A stretch of 64,000 bases of DNA from Hanleya hanleyi (GCA_036873755.1 JAVTVY010037230.1:62001-126000); one strand, 5' to 3'. Shown: positions 41,426 through 50,881, counted from the first letter of the stretch. Notes: a model not told the origin generated them from the letters alone. Numbers and translations are program-made.

Positions 41426-43402
41426 ATGGACAAGGGGAAAGATAATGGGCAGGATACGGATAATGGGAATGGGGGACTAGTAGTTAGGGAGATGGAGGGA
41501 TGGGTAGTAGTAGATTTAGAAGAGGATCAGGCGCAGGGTGGGGTAGAGGGTGCAGTAGGTTGGGCAGGTGTAACGGGGGAGGACTTGGATAGGGCTTTCG
41601 GGGGGTGGGCTAGTGTAACGGGGGAAGACTTGGATAGGGCTTTTGGGGTAGGGGGTAGGGTTATGGTAGAGGGCGTTCCATTTCGGGATATGGAGGATTT
41701 GGTGCCCCCTCCAGTTCCCGAGGTGGAGCACCCTAGTAGGTCTGCGGAGGTGGTTCCGGGGGATGGTGTTGGTTGCGGCCGTCCCCTGGTGCCACAAGCT
41801 CCTGTAGATGATTGGGTTCCCCTGGTGGGGTTGGGTGGGCCAGTTGGTGTGGTCCCTGTGGATGGTACCATTAGCGGCCATCCATTGGGGCCACAGCCGG
41901 TAGTGCCTGCTCCGGCTCCTCTGGGGGGACCCACTGAACCACCTGTAGTGGTCCCAGGGGAGGGTACCACTGGTGGCCGTCCCCTGGGACTGCAACTAGG
42001 ACCTCTTCCCTGTGACGGTCGGTGGATTGCCCAAATCAACTCCGACTGTCGCAGGAAAGATTGTCCTATTTGTCAGCTGCCTCTCGGCAAGAAGCTCCGG
42101 CGACATCTGGGCTGGATACACTTTCCAGCCTGGATGTCGCCTGATAGATTCTGCTGGGAGTGTGGCCATCGCTCGTCCTCTCTGGGCTATAGTTTCCGGC
42201 ACGGAGCGGGCGAGCATCACTCTATGGAGGAGTGGGCATTCACCGATGACCACTGGTGGCGGTGGGTGCCCCTCCTTCACGGGTTCCTCCAGTCCCTGAT
42301 GGAGATCCTGTGGGTCAGCACGTACCAGGCCTTGCTGGATTACGTGTTGGCCAACAGGCTATTTCCACAGGAGCTGGAGGTTGACCCCACGGGGAACTGT
42401 ATGGCCCTAATGGTGGCCTTCGATGCTTCCCGCGGGGTCACTACCCACACCTTGAGTGTCTCCCCTCCGTCCTCGGTGTCCGCTCTGATCAGTTGGCAGG
42501 TGCTGGGACGCGTCCTGGCGTTCCTGTCAGCTGCTCAGAGGGAGCGGCTGGTCGATCTACAGCGATTGAGCGGCGCTCTGGGCGTATGCCCCACACCGAG
42601 GGCGGTGGATGCTCATGCCCACCTTGACCTGCTCCTGAAGGACCTGGGGATCTTCACCAGTCTGGAGGAACTTCGGGAGTTGGTCGGTGTGGAGTATGCT
42701 GAGCGGTTGGAGATCACTTCGGTGATCTGTAACTTGGTCTTCCCGAACAGGTCGGAGCCTGGTGCCCTCCGGCGTCTTCTGGAAGACCCAAGAATACAGA
42801 CCACCTATGGGATCCACCCCCATCAGGCCAGTCTTCCGGTTTCAGGGTCATCCATGAGGGCCTTAGTTGCCAAACTGGATGACCCTCGATGCCGTGGTCT
42901 GGGGGAGGTGGGTCTCGGCTGGCATGGACACGAGACGGACATAGAGCGCCGGCGGCAGGAGGATTTCCTGAAAAAAGTCCTGCCGTTGGCGGTGGAGCGG
43001 AATCTCCCTGTAGTTATTCACTGCAGGGAGAAGAAGCCTGGTCAGTCTTCTGCCCATGTCAGATTGCTTGGCCTCCTGGGGGCTACTTTGCCTCCGGGGT
43101 GGCCGATACATGTTCACTCCTTCAGTGGGAACGTCGCCGTTGCCCGAGCATGGGTGAAGCGCTTCCCGAACGTCATGTTCGGGATGAGCGTGTTGCCTCT
43201 TCGCGAGGGCAATGGCGACAACGATGAAGTTCTCAGGGAGGTGGGCATGGGTCGGCTACTCCTGGAGACAAATTCTCCATACCTGAAGCCCCCCGGAGGC
43301 CGTAATCCCAACACACCATGGGGAGTGTGGCCAGTGGCGTGCTGGGTGTCCAGGATGGTCAATTTGCCCCCCCTGGGTCATCCTGGAAGTGACCCGCCGT
43401 AA
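41426..43402 (+). CDS. Gypsy-1 ORF3: zinc-finger / TatD-like hydrolase fusion (658 aa)
   Basis: Intact frame from an ATG in AAAATGG context. Residues 1-80 are acidic and Gly-rich with a duplicated VTGEDLDRAFG; about 100-195 is Pro/Gly-rich with three PLGxQ-type repeats. Two Cys2His2-like motifs lie at about 209-260 (CPIC...H-x4-H; CWEC...H-x4-HH). From 393 to about 640 is a TatD-type TIM-barrel hydrolase: HAH (397/399), GE-x-GL (Glu494), IHCR (His532), H-x-HSFSG (His564), and LETNSPYL, where the usual metal-ligand Asp of ETDxPyL is Asn616. TatD family members are metal-dependent 3'-5' nucleases. A retroelement could use one on cDNA ends or host DNA, or the protein may only bind (inference). 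It follows pol by 400 bp on the same strand. Confidence 0.85.
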   Translation: MDKGKDNGQDTDNGNGGLVVREMEGWVVVDLEEDQAQGGVEGAVGWAGVTGEDLDRAFGGWASVTGEDLDRAFGVGGRVMVEGVPFRDMEDLVPPPVPEVEHPSRSAEVVPGDGVGCGRPLVPQAPVDDWVPLVGLGGPVGVVPVDGTISGHPLGPQPVVPAPAPLGGPTEPPVVVPGEGTTGGRPLGLQLGPLPCDGRWIAQINSDCRRKDCPICQLPLGKKLRRHLGWIHFPAWMSPDRFCWECGHRSSSLGYSFRHGAGEHHSMEEWAFTDDHWWRWVPLLHGFLQSLMEILWVSTYQALLDYVLANRLFPQELEVDPTGNCMALMVAFDASRGVTTHTLSVSPPSSVSALISWQVLGRVLAFLSAAQRERLVDLQRLSGALGVCPTPRAVDAHAHLDLLLKDLGIFTSLEELRELVGVEYAERLEITSVICNLVFPNRSEPGALRRLLEDPRIQTTYGIHPHQASLPVSGSSMRALVAKLDDPRCRGLGEVGLGWHGHETDIERRRQEDFLKKVLPLAVERNLPVVIHCREKKPGQSSAHVRLLGLLGATLPPGWPIHVHSFSGNVAVARAWVKRFPNVMFGMSVLPLREGNGDNDEVLREVGMGRLLLETNSPYLKPPGGRNPNTPWGVWPVACWVSRMVNLPPLGHPGSDPP

Positions 43403-44295
43403 TGCCTGTCTGTTGTACAAATTACCTTTGTAGGCAGGCGTTCGGTGGGTCGCTTCATGGGTCGGCTCCACTCCCATGGGTGTGGGAGGGGGAACAGATC
43501 ACAGGGTTGTATGGGAGACAGTCAAAAAGAAAAGGGGGAGGGAAAGTGGGAGGAACATCTAAATAAAATTAAGTAATAACCAGGGATACCATTGGGGACT
43601 TCCTTGGGCTACTTCTCTGCCCACAGGATATTATAGTTTTTCAGGTTTTCTGTAACCGGCTTCCTGGTAAACTCAGCTGCAGGTTACCAGTACAGTTTTC
43701 AAGTTTCCTGCTCAAATTAGCTGCGGGTTACCAGTACAGTTTTCAAGTTTTATGCCACCGGTTTCCTGGTAAAACAAGCAGGGAGTTACCGGTATAGTTT
43801 TTTATGACAGCTATCAGGGAGTAACTAAGTTATGTCCTGTGTGGCGGGTTAGCCTTGCCTACCCTGTGACCTGGGTTTGACCCTGTGACCTGGGTCTGAC
43901 CCTGTGACGTGGGTTCAGGATGGTATCCCTGGGCGGGATGGGACCATTGGTGACCCATCCCGTTAATTTTGGGGGGTGGTGGTAGGTGCGGAACTTTAGT
44001 ACTGGTACCGTTGTCGACAGTACAGTTCTGCGGGTGGGTGTTAGGAAATATAATGGGTGGGATTTTTAGACTTTTTAGGGGAGAAGGTTATTATTCTTAC
44101 ACCTTTTTCCCCCTTGGAGCGGTCATTTATTAGAGGGTATTTTAGGCGAAGTGCGAGGACTAGATGTCCTCGCACAACCCTATTTTATAGGGTATTTTAA
44201 TTGAATAGGTCTTTATACTGTAGAGGGGCCCATGGTGCAGGATGCCCAGGGCAGGGTTGGGGGTGGTTTTCACTTAGGAAATTGGACCCTTCCCC
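43403..44295 (+). other. Gypsy-1 3' untranslated region
   Basis: Contains three copies of a GTTACCAGTACAGTTTTCAA-like unit (43680-43805) and a repeated GTGACCTGGGT (43866-43915). No ORF of note. Confidence 0.6.
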
Positions 44296-44315
44296 AAAAA
44301 GAAAAGGGGGACGGG
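44296..44315 (+). other. Gypsy-1 polypurine tract
   Basis: AAAAAGAAAAGGGGGACGGG immediately before the TG of the 3' LTR, the expected plus-strand primer site. Confidence 0.85.
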
Positions 44316-44678
44316 TGTAGTAAATACTGCCCTTTAGCGTATAGGTAGTCAAGGGTGGCCACCCTTAACAGGTTAGTCTAGCTTTGGCAGGGCCTCCAAA
44401 TGTAGCTTAGCTACCGTTAGGAGTAGGTTAGACTAGCTTACGTAGGGTCTCCAAACGCTATCTGGCTCCTGGAGTTATTGCCCCTGAGGGCGCTGCATGT
44501 AAACGGACCAATCAGGGACGAGAAGACATAAGTCCCGGGAGATACAAGATCGAGATAGTACTCTTGCAGCAGAACTCGAGGTAGTAAGACGTGAGCACCG
44601 GGAGCTCCGAGGGATAATATTCAACAGGTAAGGCCCTGTTCCGTACCGGTCTTGTACTATAGCGAGGAAATTACTTCA
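44316..44678 (+). repeat. Gypsy-1 3' LTR (363 bp)
   Basis: Matches the 5' LTR with roughly 16 differences, several clustered between the CCAAT box and the splice donor. Confidence 0.93.
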
Positions 44679-46198
44679 GTCCTTTGACGTCACAGGAACT
44701 GGCAAAGGCCAAACTATTGTGGATTCAAAACGTTCAACAAAGGAATTTCAAAGATGTCATTGAAGCCATCCAACACAGCAAGAGAAATAATCTCCAGCAG
44801 CAGCTAGGTCTACAGTTGGATCCAGAAGAACTACTTCGTTGCCATGGGAGACTGAGAAACGCAGAACTTTCAGCGGGTGCGAAATCACCTATATTGCTCC
44901 CAAAATTTGACCCGTACACAACTCTGGTGATAGAGAAGTATCATAAGAGCATTCTCCATTCAGGTGTTTCACAAACACTGGCGCAAACACGACAGGAATA
45001 TTGGATTCCTCAAGGTCGATCGGTGGTGAAGAAGGTCCTACGGAACTGTACGATTTGTCGTCGACACGAGGGCGGACCGTACAAAATGCCAGTTATGCCG
45101 CCATTGCCTAAACAAAGAGTAACTCAGTCTGCTCCTTTCACGTACACAGGACTTGACTACCTTGGACCCCTCTATGTAAAGGACGCGACAGAAGTGACAA
45201 ATGTTTGGGTGTGTCTCTTTACTTGCATGGCTGTTCGGGCTATACATCTAGAGCTGGTCAGAGACATGTCCACCCCTCCATTTTTACTCTGTTTGCGACG
45301 ATTCGTTGCTCGTCACGGCGCACCTAAGCAGATCCTATCAGACAACGCACCACAGTTCAAGTTGGCCAAAACAGTCATCGACAATATGTGGAAACAGATA
45401 GTTCTGAACCCAGAGGTGAAAAATTATGTGGCGGAGCAAGGAGTGATGTGGCAATTTATAACAGAGTTATCCCCCTGGATGGGAGGGTTCTACGAGAGAC
45501 TAGTTGGACTCGTCAAAAGATGTCTACGTAAAGCCATTGGCAGGACTTTGCTGACTGTTGACCAGTTACAGACATTTCTTCACGAAGTACAAGCTGTGGT
45601 AAACTCAAGACCTTTGGTTTATGTCGATGACGACATAAATTCCAACACGACAATCACACCATCAGACTTTCTTACATTGAATCTGAAAACTGCATTCCCT
45701 GAAGTGGCCATTGATCTTACCGATCCAGATTACCAACCAACGTTTAGTTCAGCAGACAAGGTACTCCAGATGTGGAGAAAAGGACAAAGGCATCTGGAAG
45801 CATTTTGGAACTCCTGGAGAAATGAGTATCTGACTAGCCTAAGAGAACGGACACAATCGCATTTGAAGGGACCCAGGAGTCAGTCTATCTTTGAACCAAA
45901 AGCAGGTGATATTGTTCTGGTAAAGGATGATCTTCCTCGTGCTGCATGGCGACTCGGGAAAATACAAAGTGTGATAGCTGGTAGGGAAGGTAATGTTAGA
46001 TCTGCAACGATTCTGCTGCCTTCCCAGAAAAAGATCAACAGACCAGTGTGCTTACTCTATCCTATTGAGTGTCCAAATACCCCAACTGATGAAACATACC
46101 CGTTGAAACAGAAACGCCCAGAAACTGTAACTACAAGACCACCTGCAAGGTCAGCTGCTGTTGAAGCTAGAAAACTGATATCACAGCAGCTAAACTGA
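44679..46198 (+). pseudogene. BEL/Pao retrotransposon integrase fragment
   Basis: Begins mid-gene directly at the Gypsy-1 LTR end. The frame runs uninterrupted for more than 500 codons: LTSQELAKAKLLWIQNVQ (typical entry to the Pao integrase), HHCC zinc domain (H-x3-H... CTIC), catalytic core with Asp in TGLDYLGPL, Asp in LSDNAPQF and Glu in GGFYERL, then the C-terminal Pao domain (GDIVLVKDD...RAAWRLGKI) and a stop. RT, gag and both LTRs are missing. The 3' side passes straight into Polinton-like sequence. The intact frame suggests a fairly recent truncation. Confidence 0.85.
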
Positions 46199-46304
46199 TT
46201 TTTCGTGCACCGGAGCACCGTCAATGTGATCTGCTACGCCGAGTTTGACAACATCATTCAAGTGGACAAGGCGCGCAACGTCCTGTGTGACTTCTCCACC
46301 TAAC

Positions 46305-46778
46305 ATGGATACAGACCAGATAACCACCGTGCTGGAGAATGACCCAGAGACACGTATGGTCTTTCAAGGGGTGTTCGCCCGAGATGTGTTCCCATTAGAC
46401 CGTATGTATCCTGCTGCTTACGTTCTCAACACGGACCCGATGGATCGGCCCGGTGAACATTGGGTGGGCGTGTACTTGACAGAACAGCAGGGCGAATACT
46501 TTGACCCGTACGGCCTGCCGCCCCTCCATCCCGATTTAGCAGACTTCATGGATCAAGGCACAGAGACGTGGTGTTGGAACAGTCAAACGTTGCAAAGCCT
46601 GACCAGTAGCGTGTGCGGACAATATTGCTTGTTTTACCTGTACCATCGATGCCGGGGAAGACCCTTATCTACCATCGTACAGATGTTTGACGAGTACCCC
46701 AAGGCCGAGGACCGCGATGTACTCGTATATGACTGGGCCGCCCATCATTTCAATGTACAAGCCCCGTTCTGGGCTTAA
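46305..46778 (+). CDS. Polinton adenain-like cysteine protease (157 aa)
   Basis: MDTDQITTVLENDPETR start. An upstream in-frame ATG-equivalent at 46245 would add 20 residues without family resemblance. Catalytic signature of the adenovirus/Ulp1-type maturation protease: His in GEHWVGVYL, Asp in GEYFDPYG, Gln in WNSQTLQS and Cys in SVCGQYCLFYL, in the right order and spacing for a family of about 150-200 aa. In Polintons this enzyme is thought to process capsid proteins. The frame is intact. An AATAAA follows 140 bp downstream. Confidence 0.88.
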   Translation: MDTDQITTVLENDPETRMVFQGVFARDVFPLDRMYPAAYVLNTDPMDRPGEHWVGVYLTEQQGEYFDPYGLPPLHPDLADFMDQGTETWCWNSQTLQSLTSSVCGQYCLFYLYHRCRGRPLSTIVQMFDEYPKAEDRDVLVYDWAAHHFNVQAPFWA

Positions 46779-46882
46779 GTTCTTTCAATGTACAAGCCCC
46801 CTGTTCTGGGCTTAAGTTTACAAGCCCCCTGTTCTGGGCTTCAGTTCTTTCAATGTACAAGCCCCCTGTTCTGGGCTTCAGT
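46752..46882 (+). repeat. TTTCAATGTACAAGCCCC tandem repeat at the protease 3' end
   Basis: Four imperfect copies (TTCAATGTACAAGCCCC followed by TGTTCTGGGCTTMAGTT). The first copy forms the last codons of the protease, so the repeat grew from the gene's own 3' end. Confidence 0.8.
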
Positions 46883-46918
46883 TTTCACGTGGTTGTTCTC
46901 ACGTTGTTGTTGTTACTG

Positions 46919-46924
46919 AATAAA
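46919..46924 (+). terminator. Polyadenylation signal AATAAA
   Basis: AATAAA followed by A-rich and then GT-rich sequence (CTTGTCTTGTGTGTTTT at about 46953), the usual cleavage/polyadenylation layout, 140 bp after the protease stop. Confidence 0.55.
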
Positions 46925-48205
46925 AAACAAAATGAGATCTCACCAAAAAAAACCTTGTCTTGTGTGTTTTCTATATGAGCATAATGCATGAAACTGGCTT
47001 TGAACACCGTATCAGTGGCCTAGAATGGGGCCAAAGGTAACCCATCCATGTCCAGAAAATATTACCCGGATGTACAAGAACCCAGATGTAGGCGCGGAAG
47101 TAGGCGAAAGCATTCTAGTACCCGGATGGAGGCGCAGACGTGAGCAAAATTCTAGTACCCGTCCATTGGTTCTTTTATCGATCACTCATTGGCTCTTTCT
47201 CGACCGCTGATTGATGCAAATGGAACTGCCCATCCTTCCCAGGTTAATTTACAATCCCCTTTTTGTGTTCAAGCTCTGTATATCGATGCCACAACATCGT
47301 TGCCGAACCTTGCCGAAAGGGAGACCTTTGACCTTCTGACTTGGATGTGACCTTTGACCTTTTGACCCGACATTCACCCGCGCACTTCCGGTGATGACGC
47401 GTACTTCCGGATAACCCGCGCGCGCGCGCTGCGGCCGGAGTAACCCGCTCGCGCGCTGCGGCCGGGGCGGGCCGGGCCGGGCCGGGAAAGACCCTACGTC
47501 TGAGGAAACATTGGAACTCTTCTGGGTTCGGAGGTAGTTTTTGTGAAACCCGGAAGTGACCTCTTGGTCTACCACGCATGCGCAGAATGACCATGTTCCA
47601 ACCCCACACCCAGCCCATCGGATGCCCCCTCACATATGCTTCACATTGATACCTCACTCGACTCCATCGGACCACTAGTGAACCACCTAGACTCCAAAAC
47701 GTCTATTTCCATACCCTTGCTCTACCGCGTATGCGCAGAATGACGATATTTCAACCCCACACCCACCCCATCAGATGCCCCTTCACGAATGCTTCACATT
47801 GATACCTCATACGATCCAATCGGTACACTAGGGACCCCTCTCGCCCCTGAAGATTGCCGGAGAATGCCGGAGAATTTGGGACTACTTTCTGTCCGCGGAG
47901 GCAGACCGCATCACCACCAGACCGCATCACCGCGGAGGAATACACACGCCCGATTCATGCAGACCGGAAGTGACGTCATACATGACGTCATTCAGTACAT
48001 GTCCTATCATGTTCACAGGTCACGCCCCATTCACCCAGACCGGCAGTGACGTCATACCTGCATGTCAAGCTGGTGGCGCCCCCTGGCGGAAGCAGGGAAC
48101 CAAGGGTTACCTCCCTGGAAATCCTGAGTTTAAATCCGCTTACATTACTACTGGCATACGTGGCGGCAATCCACTCCAATCAAACAAGCACGGCTGGACG
48201 TTTTC

Positions 48206-48566
48206 CTAATATCCCGTGATATACTGCATTGTGTGCTTAATACAAATATTCATCCAAGTTATTGAACAGATCACTCATTGATCAGTATATCACAAAAATT
48301 TAAAATCGTCAAAGAGGAAAAGGGTTCTGGAAATTCAATAACTTCTTACTCAAAGACAGGGCCTATGTAGATACAGTTAAAACAGTTATAAATTGAACAA
48401 TACAAGAATATAAGGTTGAGGGGGTTAATTTACAGGAGAACTTTTCTATTAATGATCAGTTATTTTAAGTGATACTTTTAAAAATTAGAGGGAAGACTAA
48501 AGCATATCCGTCCAATAAAAAACGACAGCCAAAAGTTAAGGAAACCGAACTTTCGGCTGAATTACA
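48206..48566 (+). mobile_element. Tx1/L1-like LINE, left part (end of endonuclease domain)
   Basis: Shows TDHSLISIS (the conserved SDHxxI-type end of the APE endonuclease) at about 48266, then KGFWKFNN-like and NFSINDQL-like pieces in shifting frames. It continues after Gypsy-2 at 57629. The 5' border is approximate. Confidence 0.7.
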
Positions 48567-48842
48567 TGCGAGGCTCGGTTTATGGGTACCCCCTATTTTT
48601 TATTGTTTTAAATGGTTATTCTCTACGATATTGTGTTAGTCAGATGTTGACACTCTGTTGACAGTCTAGGGGAGCTAACTCTGCATGACCTGTGTATCTC
48701 ATTTGTTAAGCTCAGAAGGGGCCTCACCCACGTGTGAATAAACCGCAGCCATTTGTCGAATTCAGACAGGAACATCATGTGTCTGTAGTTTTACTATTAT
48801 TTCGCCTCTCCCTAGGTTATGAAGACCTTATCCCGGGTAACA
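48567..48842 (+). repeat. Gypsy-2 5' LTR (276 bp)
   Basis: TGCGAGGCTCGGTTTATGGG ... CCCGGGTAACA, with AATAAA at 48737-48742 as probable polyadenylation signal. Confidence 0.93.
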
Positions 48843-48845
48843 TTC

Positions 48846-48862
48846 TGGGGGCCTGTCCGGGA
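48846..48862 (+). other. Gypsy-2 primer-binding site (tRNA-Pro-like)
   Basis: TGGGGGCCTGTCCGGGA, three bases after the LTR. It closely resembles the tRNA-Pro primer site used by many retroviruses and Gypsy elements (two or three differences). Confidence 0.7.
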
Positions 48863-48909
48863 GTACGTCTTCGACGTGAATGAGTACACGACAAACCTGA
48901 TTGGGCAGA

Positions 48910-49203
48910 ATGGCAGACGAAGGTGAAGGAGATATTCCAGATGAAGGTAATCCAGAGGGACATGATGCAGATGCAGCTGATCAAGACGAAGGTAATGTGG
49001 CGGATGCATCACGATTGCTCAATGATATGAGCAAATGTTCAGTTTTCCGTAAAGAATTTAAGTTGATTGGACAGGTTGGAACTTCAAAAGGATGCCTTAG
49101 CTTCACTAGCCTGACACGACAGATTGAAAATGGTTTGGCGCGGGGATATTCGGAGGCAGAAATCGTGGAAGCGATTATTAAAGCTGTCCGAACAGGATCA
49201 TGA
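48910..49203 (+). pseudogene. Gypsy-2 gag, N-terminal part
   Basis: MADEGEGDIPDEGNPEG start, acidic, then FKLIGQVG...LSFTSLTRQIENGLARGYSE and AIIKAVRTGS, a gag segment common in this Gypsy group. It stops at TGA 49201. The following YLEGIDNWTL-like stretch is interrupted by stops up to 49265. Confidence 0.75.
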
Positions 49204-49265
49204 TTAAGCCACTACTTAGAAGGCATAGATAACTGGACTCTATAACTAATTTAAGGGCAATCACC

Positions 49266-50354
49266 ATGTCCAATTATGATGAAAAGAGTGCCACAGAGCT
49301 CTATACCGAGTTATGTAACATATCACAAGAGGATTGCCAAGGTTACCTGGTAAGGGCACTGGGATTGAGACAACAGATACTAGCAGCATCTAAGGAAAGT
49401 AGTGATGATTCACTTCGGTATAATCCAGAACTTGTCAAGGCTATGTTTATGCACTCAGTTTACACCGGTTTCGCAGAAGACAACATCCGTTTCGAAATTA
49501 GATCATTGCTGGAGAATCCAACCGTTAGTGATCAAGCATTGATTCACAGACTGAACCAAGTATCTCGGCAAGAGAGGGAACGTGTAGCTAAAATAAAAGG
49601 TAGTAGTAGGGGGAAAACAGGAGTCTACAGTGTAGAAACAGAGTCAGAGATACAGAAACTGAATGCATTGAGAGCAGCAGATCAGAAGGAGATTGCTGCT
49701 TTGAGAAAAGAAATTACTGATCTGAAGAATTTGGTGACAAAGCCACCCATGGCCAGGAAATATAACCAGGAACAAGACCCACCTCGTAGGGAGTTCAAGA
49801 ACCCAGGGTGTTCGGCCTGCAGAGAGAACCACATGGCTTCGCAATGCGAACACTGCTGGTCCTCTGGAAGCGGCGATCATTATAAGGCTGGTTGCATTCA
49901 AAAACGACAAACGAGGATGAGGGACAGTGAATATAACCCACCAAGTATGCATGAACTGCGTGGCAGCGTCTGGCAACTATCTCCACGTCAGAAGACCAAC
50001 ATGGTCAGACTCGTAGGGGATAGATGTATGCTGAATTGCTCAATCGCGGGTGTGCCAGTGAATGCACTTTGGGATACTGGGGCACAAGTTTCCATGATTC
50101 CTGGCGACATGATGACAAAAGAATTCCGAGGTCATACAGTGCGTCCTTTGGATGAACTAGTGGAAGGAGACCTGACCATATATGCAGCAAATGGCTCTGA
50201 AATACCATTCCAGGGCTGGGTTGGACTATATTTTGCCATGGACGCTGGTGAGAGAGGAATAACCGTCCCCTTCCGAGTCTGTAGCCACCCTGAAGTGAGA
50301 CAGCCAATCATAGGTTATAACGTGATCCAACAGTGGGATGGTAAAGCCCTGTAA
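49266..50354 (+). pseudogene. Gypsy-2 gag C-terminus and protease
   Basis: YDEKSATELYTELCNISQED (gag), a coiled coil (about 125-160), a knuckle-like CSACRENHMASQCEHC region, then the retropepsin motif ALWDTGAQVSMIPG and a flap-like IIGYNVIQQW. Out of frame with the preceding gag part. The pol linker 50355-50881 is broken by a frameshift and stops. Confidence 0.82.
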
Positions 50355-50881
50355 AGTAATTTGAAGTCGGCCATGCCAACTGCCCAGACCAAGGAAAGCC
50401 GAGCAGTGGTAAATCTTATTCATCGGGGACAAGACACCTTGAGTGCTGTGAAAATTGGAAGACAAGATGTGATCATTCCAAAGGGTGAGGCTGTACCTCT
50501 GAGATGTACAACACACGCCAACACAGAACTGACTCAAGAGGCATTATTGTTCCAAACGAGGAAATGACCTGGCTAGAGGGGATAAACCGTCGTGAAACTC
50601 TCGTCACCATTCCCAGGGGTTCCTGTTGCCACATTAGAGTTATGGCAGAGAATACAACTGAACATGCCATGGTAATATCAAGACATACGAAGATAGGGGC
50701 CATTCAGCAAGTTAAGTCGGTGATTCCCATCCCCATGGACAAGCTGGAGACACCAACTGCTGAGTAGGGTTCTGAAAGAGAACCTGAGATACAGGGAAAG
50801 AGGGCTGAATCTTCATGGGATCCGCCTATTGATCTGGAGAAAACTGACCTGACAGAGACACAAAAGAGAGAGGTTAAACAA

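Larger units (their letters stand above)
31298..44678 (+). mobile_element. Gypsy-1: Ty3/Gypsy LTR retrotransposon with HhH-gag and a TatD-like third ORF
   Basis: LTRs 31298-31659 and 44316-44678 (TG...CA, about 95% alike by eye). Order: LTR, 3-kb leader, gag with an N-terminal helix-hairpin-helix and C-terminal zinc knuckles, protease, RT (YLDD), RNase H, HHCC/DDE integrase, then an extra ORF (41426-43402) with two zinc-finger-like motifs and a TatD-type hydrolase, then a polypurine tract and LTR. PR-RT-RH-IN order places it in Ty3/Gypsy. At 13.4 kb it is longer than most. Gag-pol carries a stop and four frameshifts, so this copy cannot move on its own, but ORF3 is intact. The bases flanking the two LTRs (aatac / gtcct) do not match, so no target duplication survives. 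Confidence 0.9.
46199..48205 (+). mobile_element. Polinton/Maverick fragment with protease gene
   Basis: Contains the adenain-like protease (46305-46778) and, beyond it, subterminal sequence shared with the mini-Polinton at 59684-63550: CGCATGCGCAGAATG-type units followed by TTCACATTGATACCTCA (47580 and 47728; compare 62335-62440) and ACTACTTTCTGTCCGCG, CATCACCGCGGAGGAATACA (about 47880-47945; compare 63130-63210). A GC-rich (GGGCC)n / CGCGCG tract lies at 47415-47490. Truncated on the left by BEL/Pao sequence and on the right by a LINE. Confidence 0.7.

Noticed and set aside
41516..43477. Many antisense and shifted ORFs over the TatD-like gene
   Set aside because: Shadow frames of a GC-rich coding region; only the plus frame 41426-43402 has motifs.
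47418..47490. GC-rich tract as a CpG-island promoter
   Set aside because: It is a short (GGGCC)n / CGCGCG tandem tract in Polinton subterminal DNA with no gene start beside it.
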